Below, in pieces: positions 26,008-34,603 of a DNA stretch of 64,000 bases (positions are counted from its first letter, which is position 1; each line of letters starts with the position of its first letter). The position numbers were made by a program, and so were the translations under genes. The notes under the pieces were generated by a model, which saw only the letters and a list, made by a program, of their open reading frames with translations, searched no databases and was not told the origin of the DNA. The DNA is from RYN-230 sp963834515 (GTDB taxonomy: Bacteria > Actinomycetota > Actinomycetes > Streptosporangiales > Streptosporangiaceae), in assembly GCA_963834515.1 (NCBI GenBank), contig CAWICB010000007.1:1488001-1552000 (forward strand), in the 5' to 3' direction.

Positions 26008-26047
26008 GCGGTGCATTTGTGGTCGCCGGTGACCACAAATGCACCGC
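26008..26047. terminator. Perfect 17-bp intergenic stem-loop between rhaI and the aldolase gene
   Basis: The arms GCGGTGCATTTGTGGTC (26008-26024) and GACCACAAATGCACCGC (26031-26047) pair without mismatch around a 6-nt loop. No T-run follows. It lies 11 bp after the rhaI stop and 25 bp before the next start. It could attenuate transcription, protect the upstream mRNA end, or be a small repeat element; I see no second exact copy in the window. Confidence 0.7.
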
Positions 26048-26072
26048 ACTCATGAAGGAACGGAGGACGCGA

Positions 26073-28106
26073 ATGACTGACGTCGTGGCGGAGCTGCTGG
26101 CGCGCAGCAACCGGCTCGGGTCGGACCCGCGCAACACGAACTACGCGGGCGGCAACGCCTCGGTCAAGGGGCAGGACACCGACCCGGTGACCGGCACCCC
26201 GGCCAAGCTGCTGTGGGTCAAGGGCTCCGGCGGCGACCTGGGCACGCTCACCGCGGCCGGCCTGGCCGTGCTGCGGCTGGACCGGCTCCGCGCGCTGACC
26301 GGGGTGTACCCCGGGGCGGACCGCGAGGACGAGATGGTGGCCGCGTTCGACTACTGCCTGCACGGCAAAGGTGGTACGGCGCCGTCCATCGACACGGCCA
26401 TGCACGGCCTGGTCGACGCCGCGCACGTGGACCACCTGCACCCGGACTCCGGCATCGCGCTGGCCAGCGCAGCCGACGGCGAGGCCCTGACCCGGGACTG
26501 CTTCGGCGACCGGGTGCTGTGGGTGCCGTGGCGGCGGCCCGGCTTCCAGCTCGGCCTGGACGTCGCCGCCGTAGCCCGGGACAACCCGCAGGCCATCGGG
26601 GTCATCCTGGGCGGGCACGGCATCACCGCCTGGGGCGCGACCAGCGCCGAGTGCGAGACGCGCTCGCTGGACATCATCGCGACCGCGCAGCGCTACCTCG
26701 ATTCCCACGGCGCGGCCGGGCCGTTCGGCGCACCGCTGCCCGGCTACCAACCCCTGCCTGATACCGAACGCCAGTCCCGGGCGGCCGCCCTCGCGCCGGT
26801 GCTCCGTGGCCTGGCCAGCACCGACCGGGCGCAGGTCGGCCACTTCACGGACAGCCCGGCCGTACTGGACTTCCTGGCCCACGGCAAGCACCCGGCGCTG
26901 GCCGCGCTCGGCACCTCATGCCCGGACCACTTCCTGCGCACCAAGGTCCGGCCGATGCTGCTCGACCTGCCGCCGTCGGCCCCGCTGGACCAGGCGCTCG
27001 GCCGGCTGCGTGAGCTGCACGCCGGTTACCGGGAGGACTACCGGGCGTACTACCAGCGGCACGCCGGGCCGGGCTCACCGCCGATGCGCGGCGCCGACCC
27101 GGCCATCGTGCTGGTGCCCGGGGTGGGCATGTTCAGCTTCGGGGCGGACAAGCAGACCGCCCGGGTGGCCGGCGAGTTCTACGTCAACGCGATCAACGTG
27201 ATGCGGGGCGCCGAGGCGGTCTCGGCCTACTCCCCCATCCCGGAGAGCGAGAAGTTCCGCATCGAGTACTGGGCGCTCGAAGAGGCCAAGCTGCGGCGGC
27301 GGCCCAAGCCGAAGCCGCTGGCCACCCGGGTGGCGCTGGTCACCGGGGGCGGCTCGGGCATCGGCCGGGCCACCGCCGAGCGGCTGGCCGCCGAAGGCGC
27401 CTGCGTGGTGGTGGCCGACAAGGACGGGGCGGCCGCGCGGCAGGTGGCCCAGTCCATCGGCGGCGCCGATGCCGCCATCCCGGTCACCTCGGACGTCACC
27501 GACGAGACCAGTGTGGCGGAGGCGTTCAGCCAGGGAATTCTGGCTTTTGGCGGGGTGGACCTGGTGGTGAGCAACGCCGGGCTATCCATCTCCAGGGCGC
27601 TGCTGGACACCACGCTGGCCGACTGGGACGTGCAGCACGACGTGATGGCCCGCGGCTCGTTCCTGGTCGCCCGCGAAGCGGCCCGGGTCATGCGAGCCCA
27701 GGGCATGGGCGGCGACGTCATCTACATCTGCAGCAAGAACGCCGTGGTCGCCGGGCCGGACAACGTGGCCTACGGGGCGGCCAAGGCCGACCAGGCGCAC
27801 CAGGTCCGGCTGCTGGCCACGGAGCTCGGCGAGCACCGCATCCGGGTCAACGGGATCAACCCGGACGGCGTGGTGCGCGGCTCCGGCATCTTCGCCAGCG
27901 GCTGGGGCGCGCAGCGCGCCGCGGTGTACGGCGTGCCGGAGGCGGAACTCGGCGCGTTCTACGCCCAGCGGACCCTGCTCAAACAGGAGGTGCTGCCCGA
28001 GCACGTGGCCGCCGCGGTGGTCGCGCTGACGGCCGGCGACCTCCCGCTCACCACCGGGCTGCACATCCCGGTGGACGCGGGCGTGGCCGCCGCGTTCCTG
28101 CGCTGA
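26073..28106 (+). CDS. Bifunctional rhamnulose-1-phosphate aldolase/lactaldehyde dehydrogenase
   Basis: This 677-residue fusion splits L-rhamnulose-1-phosphate to DHAP and L-lactaldehyde and oxidises the aldehyde to L-lactate. The N-terminal half (to about 400) is a class II aldolase with GGNASVKG, the substrate-loop VKGSGGDLGTL and zinc-site region HVDHLHPDS. The C-terminal third is a short-chain dehydrogenase with VTGGGSGIGRAT and the catalytic YGAAK preceded by ICSKNA. ATG 26073 has CGGAGG 8 nt upstream. It follows rhaI and precedes rhaB; its L-lactate product is the substrate of the divergent lutABC, which closes the pathway to pyruvate. Confidence 0.95.
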   Translation: MTDVVAELLARSNRLGSDPRNTNYAGGNASVKGQDTDPVTGTPAKLLWVKGSGGDLGTLTAAGLAVLRLDRLRALTGVYPGADREDEMVAAFDYCLHGKGGTAPSIDTAMHGLVDAAHVDHLHPDSGIALASAADGEALTRDCFGDRVLWVPWRRPGFQLGLDVAAVARDNPQAIGVILGGHGITAWGATSAECETRSLDIIATAQRYLDSHGAAGPFGAPLPGYQPLPDTERQSRAAALAPVLRGLASTDRAQVGHFTDSPAVLDFLAHGKHPALAALGTSCPDHFLRTKVRPMLLDLPPSAPLDQALGRLRELHAGYREDYRAYYQRHAGPGSPPMRGADPAIVLVPGVGMFSFGADKQTARVAGEFYVNAINVMRGAEAVSAYSPIPESEKFRIEYWALEEAKLRRRPKPKPLATRVALVTGGGSGIGRATAERLAAEGACVVVADKDGAAARQVAQSIGGADAAIPVTSDVTDETSVAEAFSQGILAFGGVDLVVSNAGLSISRALLDTTLADWDVQHDVMARGSFLVAREAARVMRAQGMGGDVIYICSKNAVVAGPDNVAYGAAKADQAHQVRLLATELGEHRIRVNGINPDGVVRGSGIFASGWGAQRAAVYGVPEAELGAFYAQRTLLKQEVLPEHVAAAVVALTAGDLPLTTGLHIPVDAGVAAAFLR

Positions 28107-28124
28107 CCCGGGCGGGCGGCTGAC

Positions 28125-29582
28125 ATGCGCGAGGTGACCGTGGCCGCGGTGGACCTCGGCGCGTCCGGCGGCCGGGTGATGACCGGGCGGCTGGGCGCGG
28201 GCACGCTGCGGCTGGCCGAGGCGCACCGGTTCGGCAACGAGCCGGTCCGGGTGCTGGGCATGCTGCACTGGGACATTCTCCGGCTGTACGCGGACATGCT
28301 GGCCGGGCTGCGCCGCGCGGCCCGGGCCGGGGACCTGGCCAGCGTGGGCATCGACTCGTGGGGCGTGGACTACGGGCTGATCGGCGCGGACGGGACGCTG
28401 CTGGGCAACCCGGTGCACTACCGGGACCGCCGGACCGACGGGGTGGCCGCCCAGGTGGCGGCCCGGATCGGGGCCGCCGAGCTGTACGCGGTGACCGGGA
28501 TCCAGCAGCTGCCGTTCAACACGCTCTACCAGCTCGCGGCGGCGGCCCGGGCCGGGCAGCTGGACGGCGCGCAGACCCTGCTACTGATCCCGGACCTGCT
28601 GGCCTACTGGCTCACCGGCGAGATCGGCGCCGAGCTGACCAACGCGTCCACCACCCAGCTACTCGACGCCACCGCGCAGGGCTGGTCGGACGGCCTGATC
28701 TGCGCGGCGGGCCTGCCCGGCCGGCTGTTCCCGCCGCTGCGCCGGCCGGGCAGCGTCATCGGTGTGCTGCGGCCCGGCCTGGCCGCACCGCTGCCCGCCG
28801 TGCCGGTGATCGCGGTCGGCTCGCACGACACCGCGTCCGCGGTGGCCGCCATCCCGGCCGAGGGCCGCGGGTTTGGCTACATCTCGTCCGGCACCTGGTC
28901 GCTGGTGGGTGTGGAACTGGATCAGCCCGTGCTGACCGAGGCCAGCCGCGCGGCCAACTTCAGCAACGAGGCCGGCGTGGACGGCACCATCCGCTACCTG
29001 CGCAACGTGATGGGCTTGTGGCTGCTGCAGGAGTCGGCCCGCAGCTGGGCCCAGGCCGGGCCGCCAGTGGACCTGGCCGCGCTGCTCGGCGCGGCGGCCC
29101 AGCGGCCCGCACTGGCTACCGTCATCGACCCGGATGACCCGGTGTTCCTGCCGCCGGGCGACATGCCCGCGCGGATCGCCGCGGCTGCCCGGCGGTCCGG
29201 CCAGCCGGTCCCGGCCGATCCCCCGGCCGTGGCCCGGTGCATCCTGGACAGCCTGGCGCTGGCCTACCGGCGGGCGCTGATCCAGGTGCAGGAGCTGTCC
29301 GGGCAGCACGTCGGCACCGTGCACGTGGTCGGCGGCGGGGCGCGCAACGACCTGCTGCTGCAGCTCACCGCGGACGCGTGCGGGCGGCCGGTGGTGGCCG
29401 GCCCGGCCGAGGCCACCGCGCTGGGCAACATCCTGGTCCAGGCGCGGGCGCTGGGCGCGGCGCCGGGCGACCTGGCCGGCATGCGGGCGCTGCTGCGGGC
29501 CACCCAGGAGCTGCGCCGCTTCGAGCCGGCCGCCGGAACGGCCGCCGCCTGGGCCGCGGCCGCGGCCCGGCTGGGCTGGTGA
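28125..29582 (+). CDS. rhaB: Rhamnulokinase
   Basis: This cytoplasmic FGGY-family kinase phosphorylates L-rhamnulose at C1 using ATP. The 485-residue product starts VAAVDLGASGGRVMTGRL (phosphate-binding loop), then VGIDSWGVDYGLI, VHYRDRRTDG and GIQQLPFNTLYQL, patterns of RhaB, and has the second ATPase domain with AVGSHDTASAV, GYISSGTWSLVG and the adenosine motif VVGGGARNDLLLQLTAD. It follows the aldolase gene by 18 nt and completes the rha unit. No rhamnose transporter is visible in the window. Confidence 0.95.
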   Translation: MREVTVAAVDLGASGGRVMTGRLGAGTLRLAEAHRFGNEPVRVLGMLHWDILRLYADMLAGLRRAARAGDLASVGIDSWGVDYGLIGADGTLLGNPVHYRDRRTDGVAAQVAARIGAAELYAVTGIQQLPFNTLYQLAAAARAGQLDGAQTLLLIPDLLAYWLTGEIGAELTNASTTQLLDATAQGWSDGLICAAGLPGRLFPPLRRPGSVIGVLRPGLAAPLPAVPVIAVGSHDTASAVAAIPAEGRGFGYISSGTWSLVGVELDQPVLTEASRAANFSNEAGVDGTIRYLRNVMGLWLLQESARSWAQAGPPVDLAALLGAAAQRPALATVIDPDDPVFLPPGDMPARIAAAARRSGQPVPADPPAVARCILDSLALAYRRALIQVQELSGQHVGTVHVVGGGARNDLLLQLTADACGRPVVAGPAEATALGNILVQARALGAAPGDLAGMRALLRATQELRRFEPAAGTAAAWAAAAARLGW

Positions 29583-29639
29583 GCGGTGCCCCGGCTCCGG
29601 GAGCCGTCGCGGTGCGGGGCCAGCCTCTAGAGTGTGCCC

Positions 29640-30296
29640 ATGACGGGAGAACTGGAGCCGTCCGGTAACGGCGGGGAGCTGGTGCCACCGGGCGAGCTGC
29701 GGGCTTCCTATGCCGACCGGGACCGGGTCGCCGAGCAGCTGCGGATCGCCGCCGGTGACGGCCGGCTGACCGCCGACGAGCTCGACCAGCGGCTGGAGCG
29801 GGCGCTGACCGCGCGGACCTACGCCGAGCTCACCGCGCTGACCAGGGACCTGCCCGCGGCGGGCGGCCTGGCCGCGCCGCCCCGGGAGCTGATCCGGATC
29901 GATTGCGGGTCCGGGCACGCCGAGCGCACCGGGCGGTGGGTGGTGCCACGGCGGATCGAGGTCCGGGTCCGCAGCGGCTCGACCCGGCTCGACTTCACCG
30001 AGGCGGTCATCACCCAGCCGTCGCTGAAGATCGACGCCGAGGTGCGCAGCGGGGCGCTGACCCTGGTGACCCGGCCGGGCATCACGGTGAACCTGGACGA
30101 CGTGACGGTGCGCAGCGGCACGGTCAAGGACCGGACGCAGTGGAGCCCGGCCGCGCCGGCCATGCTGCACATCCACGTGACCGGGCAGATCGGCAGCGGC
30201 ACGATCGTGGTCCGCGCGCCGCGCCCGCCGCGCCGCACGTTCTGGGCGTGGCTGCTGCGCCGTCCCCGTCCCCGCGCGCTCTACCCGGGAGCCTGA
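29640..30296 (+). CDS. DUF1707 domain protein
   Basis: The 218-residue product begins with a DUF1707 domain (about residues 18-70; RASYADRDRVAEQLRIA, then LTADELDQRLERAL), a SHOCT-like helical module common in actinobacteria. A beta-rich region follows (from about 85, with repeated R-S-G segments resembling DUF4097-type repeats) and a short basic tail. The role is unknown; such proteins are often thought to be envelope-associated, but no membrane helix is seen here. ATG 29640 is preferred to GTG 29634. Its last 16 bases overlap the convergent enolase-superfamily gene. Confidence 0.8.
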   Translation: MTGELEPSGNGGELVPPGELRASYADRDRVAEQLRIAAGDGRLTADELDQRLERALTARTYAELTALTRDLPAAGGLAAPPRELIRIDCGSGHAERTGRWVVPRRIEVRVRSGSTRLDFTEAVITQPSLKIDAEVRSGALTLVTRPGITVNLDDVTVRSGTVKDRTQWSPAAPAMLHIHVTGQIGSGTIVVRAPRPPRRTFWAWLLRRPRPRALYPGA

Positions 30297-31399
30297 CCGT
30301 TCTCGGCGGCGGCCTGGTAGTGCGCTACCGCGTCTTCGTCCCAGGCCAGGCCGTTGCCCGGGACACCGGGCAGATGCAGCAGGCCATCCCGGACCTGGAA
30401 CGGGTGGGCTAGCACCGGGTGCGCCCAGTCCTGCCACTCCAGCCAGTGCGCGGTCGGGGTCACGCCGAGCAGGTGGCCGGACACCTCCGGGTACAGGTGC
30501 GAGGACATGGGCAGGCCGGACGTGTCGGCCACGGCGGCGGCCTGCAGCCAGCCGGTGACCCCGCCGATCCGCATCAGGTCCGGCATGACCAGGTCGCACG
30601 CTTCCGCCTGGATGGCGGCCAGCATGGCCCGCGGCCCGTAGAAGTTCTCGCCCAGCATGACCGGCGTGGTGATGTCCCGGGCCAGCCTCGCGTGCCCGGC
30701 CAGGTCGTCGTAGCGCAGCGGCTCCTCGATCCAGGCCAGGCCCTCGCCGTCCAGCGCGCGGCAGCGCTGCGCCGCCTGGCCTGGGTCCAGGCCCTGGTTG
30801 TAGTCGGCGACCAGGGTGACCCCGTCGCCGACCGCGTCCCGGACCCGGCGGACGGCGGCCAGGTCGTCGGCCGCACTGGCCCGGCCGACCCGGACCTTGA
30901 GCGCGCTGAACCCGCCTTCGGCCAGCAGTTCCAGCGCCTCGTCGCCGGCCGCGGCGGGCGGGATCAGGCCGAGCCCGTTGCTGTTGTAGGCGGGCACTGG
31001 TGCCCCGGTGCCGCCGAGCAGCCGGGCCAGCGGCAGCCCGGCCGCCTGGGCCAGCGCGTCCCACAGCGCGATGTCCAGCCCGGCCACCGCCGCCAGGGCC
31101 AGCCCCTGGTAGCCGGCCAGGCTGAACCAGCCGCGTGCCGCGCGGTAGGCCGCCGCCGGGGCGGCCGGGTGGCCGCGCAGCCCGTCGCCCAGCTCGGTGA
31201 CCATGGCCCGGACCGCGGCTGTCGCGGTGCCCAGGTAGGGCGCCAGGTAGCCGCGGCCGGTGATGCCCTGCTCGGTGCGCACGTCGATGAGCAGCAGCGG
31301 CCAGCGCGGGAAGTCGCCGACCCGGGTGGCCAGCGGCCGCCGCAGCGGCACCACCACCTGCCGCACCGTGACGTCGCGCACGACCAGGTCATCGCTCAT
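30281..31399 (-). CDS. Mandelate racemase/muconate-lactonising-type enolase-superfamily enzyme
   Basis: This 372-residue cytoplasmic enzyme abstracts a proton alpha to a carboxylate using a Mg-stabilised enolate. It has the N-terminal capping domain and a barrel with ALKVRVG (general base K followed by V-R), metal ligands in VADYNQG, WIEEPLRYDD and MLGENFYGP, and a C-terminal SSHLYPEVSGHLL with a possible catalytic His. A sugar-acid dehydratase or racemase is likely. The neighbouring rhamnose cluster makes an aldonic acid substrate attractive but unproven. It is divergent from the molybdenum hydroxylase gene. Confidence 0.85.
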   Translation of the reverse strand: MSDDLVVRDVTVRQVVVPLRRPLATRVGDFPRWPLLLIDVRTEQGITGRGYLAPYLGTATAAVRAMVTELGDGLRGHPAAPAAAYRAARGWFSLAGYQGLALAAVAGLDIALWDALAQAAGLPLARLLGGTGAPVPAYNSNGLGLIPPAAAGDEALELLAEGGFSALKVRVGRASAADDLAAVRRVRDAVGDGVTLVADYNQGLDPGQAAQRCRALDGEGLAWIEEPLRYDDLAGHARLARDITTPVMLGENFYGPRAMLAAIQAEACDLVMPDLMRIGGVTGWLQAAAVADTSGLPMSSHLYPEVSGHLLGVTPTAHWLEWQDWAHPVLAHPFQVRDGLLHLPGVPGNGLAWDEDAVAHYQAAAENGQAPG

Positions 31400-31477
31400 G
31401 CATCCAGCATGTCACCCGGGGCGGCCGCGGCCTGGGGGGCGTGTAATTTACAAGCATCCGGGCTGGAGGCGGCTGAC

Positions 31478-33760
31478 TTGAGCATTCTGGGCACGCGGGT
31501 GCTGCGCACCGAGGATCCGGGCTTCCTGACCGGGGGCGCGGTTTACACCGACGACGTGGCCGACCCACGGCTGGCCGGCGCGTGCCACGTGTTCTTCGTC
31601 CGGTCGCCGCTGGCGCACGCCCGGATCCGCGGCATCGACGTGGCCGGCGCGCTCGGCGCGCCCGGCGTGCTGGCCGTGTTCACCGGGGCCGATGTGGCTG
31701 ACCTGCCGCTGCAGGGCGGACCCATGCCGGGCGTGATCAACGACCAGATGGGCCAGCCACCGCTGGCCCGCGACGTGGTCCGCTTCGTCGGCGAGCCGGT
31801 GGCCGTGGTGGTGACCGGGACCCGGGCCCAGGGTGAGGACGCCGCGGAGCTGGTGGACGTGGACTACGACCCGCTGCCGCCGGTACTGGACCCGGCCCAG
31901 GCCGCCGCCGGGCCGGTGCTGTTCCCGGCGGCGGGCACCAACGTGGCCGCGTCGTTCGGCGACCCCGGTGCGTTCGACCCCGGCCTGTTCGACGGCTGCG
32001 ACGTGGTGGTCAGCGCCGGCATCGTCAACCAGCGGATCGCGCCCGCCCCGATGGAGACCCGGGCGGCGGCCGCCGTCTGGGGCCCGGACGGCCGGCTGAC
32101 GGCGTGGATACCGAACCAGGGCGCGCAGGGCACCCGGCGCGCGCTGGCCGCGCTGCTCGGCCTGGACCCGGCCCGGCTGCGGATCATCACCCCGGACGTG
32201 GGCGGGGCGTTCGGGGCCAAGTTCGGCGCCGACCCGGAGCACGCGGTGGTGTGCTGGGTGGCCCGCGAACTGGGCCGGCCGGCCCGGTGGGCGGAGACCC
32301 GGAGCGAGAACCTGGTCGCGATGGGGCACGGCCGGGCCCAGCAGCAGACGGTCACCATCGGCGGCCGCCGGGACGGCACCGTCACCGCGTACCGGCTGGA
32401 GATCCTCCAGGACGCCGGGGCCTACCCGCGGTTCGGCGCGGTCCTGCCCATGATGACCAGGATGATGACGCCCGGGCCGTACGCCATCAGCCGGGCCGAG
32501 GCGGCGGCTACGTCGGTGGTCACCACGACCACCCCGGTCGGCGCGTACCGGGGCGCCGGGCGGCCGGAGGCCACCGCCGCGGTGGAGCGGGCCATGGACC
32601 TGTTCGCGGCCGAGACCGGCCTGGACCCGGCCGACGTGCGCCGGGCCAACCTGCTGCCCAAGTTCAGCGAGCCGCACCAGACCGCGTTCGGTGCGGTGTA
32701 CGACAGCGGTGACTACCCGGCGGCACTGGACCGGGCGCTGGCCGTGGCGGGGTACGCCGGGCTGCGCGCTGAGCAGGCCCGGCGGCGCGAGGCCGGCGAC
32801 GTGGTCCAGCTCGGCATCGGGCTGTCCTGCTACGTGGAGATCACCGGGCCGGGCGCCGAGGCGGGCGGTCCCAAGGAGAACGCCCAGATCGAGGTGCACC
32901 CGGACGGCAGCGCGACGATCCTGACCGGGACCTCGCCGCATGGGCAGGGGCACGCCACCGTGTGGGCCATGCTGGCCAGCGACGAGCTGGGCATCGACGT
33001 GGGCAAGATCACCGTGCGGTGGGGTGACACCGATCTCATCCCGGAAGGCGGCGGCACCGGCGGCTCGCGCAGCCTGCAGCAGGGCGGCGCGGCGGTGCAG
33101 CAGGCCGCCCGGGACCTGCTCGAGGTGGCCCGGCAGCGGGCCGCCAGCGAGCTGGAGATCAGCCCGGCCGACCTGGTCTTCGACATCGGCCGGAGCGCGT
33201 TCGCGGTGGCCGGTGACCCGGACGCCGCGGTACCGCTGACCACCCTGGCCGCGGCCGGGCCGCTGCTGGTGCGGGCGGTGTTCCGGGCGCCCGGGCCGAC
33301 GTTCCCGTTCGGCGCGCACGTGGCCGTGGCCGAGGTGGACACCGAGACCGGCAAGGTGACGCTACGCCGGATGATCACCGTGGACGACGCGGGCACGGTG
33401 ATCAACCCGCTGCTGGCCGAGGGCCAGCGGCACGGCGGGATCGCCCAGGGCGCCGCCCAGGCGCTGTTCGAGGAGATCCAGTACGACGCCGATGGCAACC
33501 CGCTGACCTCGACATTCGCCGACTACTCGTTCCCCTCCGCGGCCGAGCTGCCCAGCTTCGAGCTGGCCGACATGGCCACGCCGACCAGCTACAACCCGCT
33601 CGGCGCCAAGGGCATCGGCGAGGCCGGCACGATCGGCGCCGCCCCGGCCGTGCAGAACGCCGTCGTGGACGCACTGAGCCACCTCGGGGTGCGGCACATC
33701 GACATGCCCGCGTCACCGCAGCGGGTATGGCAGGCCATCCGCGTGGCGGCCGGGGACTGA
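31478..33760 (+). CDS. Form-II CoxL-like molybdenum hydroxylase large subunit (orphan)
   Basis: This is the 760-residue molybdopterin-binding subunit of the xanthine dehydrogenase/CO dehydrogenase family. The active-site loop AYRGAGRPE is the form-II type (true CO dehydrogenase has AYRCSFR), and TSPHGQGHATVW, GGGTGGSRSLQQGG and GAKGIGEAGTIGA are family cofactor motifs. TTG 31478 is chosen because GGAGG lies 8 nt upstream and the next residues, SILGTRVLRTEDPGFLTGGA, are the canonical family start. The FAD- and iron-sulfur subunit genes normally next to it are absent here, so it must borrow partners encoded elsewhere or be inactive. Substrate unknown. Confidence 0.9.
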   Translation: MSILGTRVLRTEDPGFLTGGAVYTDDVADPRLAGACHVFFVRSPLAHARIRGIDVAGALGAPGVLAVFTGADVADLPLQGGPMPGVINDQMGQPPLARDVVRFVGEPVAVVVTGTRAQGEDAAELVDVDYDPLPPVLDPAQAAAGPVLFPAAGTNVAASFGDPGAFDPGLFDGCDVVVSAGIVNQRIAPAPMETRAAAAVWGPDGRLTAWIPNQGAQGTRRALAALLGLDPARLRIITPDVGGAFGAKFGADPEHAVVCWVARELGRPARWAETRSENLVAMGHGRAQQQTVTIGGRRDGTVTAYRLEILQDAGAYPRFGAVLPMMTRMMTPGPYAISRAEAAATSVVTTTTPVGAYRGAGRPEATAAVERAMDLFAAETGLDPADVRRANLLPKFSEPHQTAFGAVYDSGDYPAALDRALAVAGYAGLRAEQARRREAGDVVQLGIGLSCYVEITGPGAEAGGPKENAQIEVHPDGSATILTGTSPHGQGHATVWAMLASDELGIDVGKITVRWGDTDLIPEGGGTGGSRSLQQGGAAVQQAARDLLEVARQRAASELEISPADLVFDIGRSAFAVAGDPDAAVPLTTLAAAGPLLVRAVFRAPGPTFPFGAHVAVAEVDTETGKVTLRRMITVDDAGTVINPLLAEGQRHGGIAQGAAQALFEEIQYDADGNPLTSTFADYSFPSAAELPSFELADMATPTSYNPLGAKGIGEAGTIGAAPAVQNAVVDALSHLGVRHIDMPASPQRVWQAIRVAAGD

Positions 33761-33764
33761 GCGG

Positions 33765-34518
33765 TCAGCGACCGGCTGGGTGGCCGCTGCCGAGCGCGGC
33801 ACCCACCTGCTCGGCCAGCGCGATGGCCACCAGCAGCTGTTCCCGGGTAGGCCGGCTGTCCGGCCGCGCGGTGAGCAGGAACCGGCCCTGCAGCAGGCCG
33901 CCGCTTTCCACCAGCAGCTCGGTCTCGGTATCCGCGGGCAGGCCGCCCGTTTCGGCGGCCCAGATCCGGTCCCCGGCCCGGACCCGGCCGTCGCTGGTCA
34001 GCCGGGCCGGGTGGCCCAGCCCGGCCACGCCGTACTGCCACCGGCAGGACCGCAGCGACAGCACCCGGGTGAGCTGCGCGGCGACCTGGTCGATGAGGTC
34101 GCCGGACGGTTCCCCGGCCGCCACCGCGGCGACTGTGCCGCTGATCCCGTCCAGGTAGCCGGCCCGCGCTGGCCGCCGCGTGCTCGTGCCGCCCCCACAC
34201 CGCCAGCTCAGTGACGGCCACCCCGATGACCAGCAGCAGGACGGTGGTCTCGATGTCGGTCCGGCTGGTGATGCGGAACGTCTCGTACGGCCGGGTCAGG
34301 AAGAAGTCGAACCACACCGCGGTGGACACCGCGGCCAGGTACCCGGCCAGCCGGTTCCCGGCCGCCGCGACCGCCACCACCACGAGCAGCATGGCCAGCG
34401 CGGCGTCGGTGTTCGGGAAATGGGTACGGAACGGCACCAGGATGGCGGCCAGCGCCAGCGGGCCGAGCAGCCCCGCCGCCACCGCGAGATGATCCCGGCT
34501 CAGCCGTTCGCGCTGCAC
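33765..34518 (-). pseudogene. DUF4118 (KdpD-like) membrane sensor-type protein, frameshifted
   Basis: GTG 34518 opens a protein with four hydrophobic helices ending VTELAVWGRHEHAAASA, matching the DUF4118 membrane domain of KdpD-like proteins (FDFFLTRPYETFRI). The continuation, AGYLDGISGTVAAVAAGEPS to VAIALAEQVGAALGSG, a GAF-like cytoplasmic part, is in another frame ending at 33765. Removing one base from the CCC run at 34163-34165 joins them into about 250 residues, the normal length of this actinobacterial family. It is a recent mutation or a sequence error. The 3' end lies 4 bp from the convergent molybdenum hydroxylase gene. Confidence 0.75.
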
Positions 34519-34603
34519 ATTCTCGTGATAACACGGTGCTGACCGGCCAGGCCAGCCGGCGAACGTGACCCTAACGGGATCCATACGCCCCTTGGAGGCG
34601 CCG

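Noticed and set aside
30419..31477. A 353-codon in-frame extension upstream of the CoxL-like start
   Set aside because: It lies antisense to the enolase-superfamily gene and has low-complexity composition. GGAGG before TTG 31478 and the family start at that point decide against it.
31448..33319. Long minus-strand frame opposite the CoxL-like gene
   Set aside because: It has no conserved motif and shows the His/Arg/Gly/Pro bias of a GC-rich shadow.
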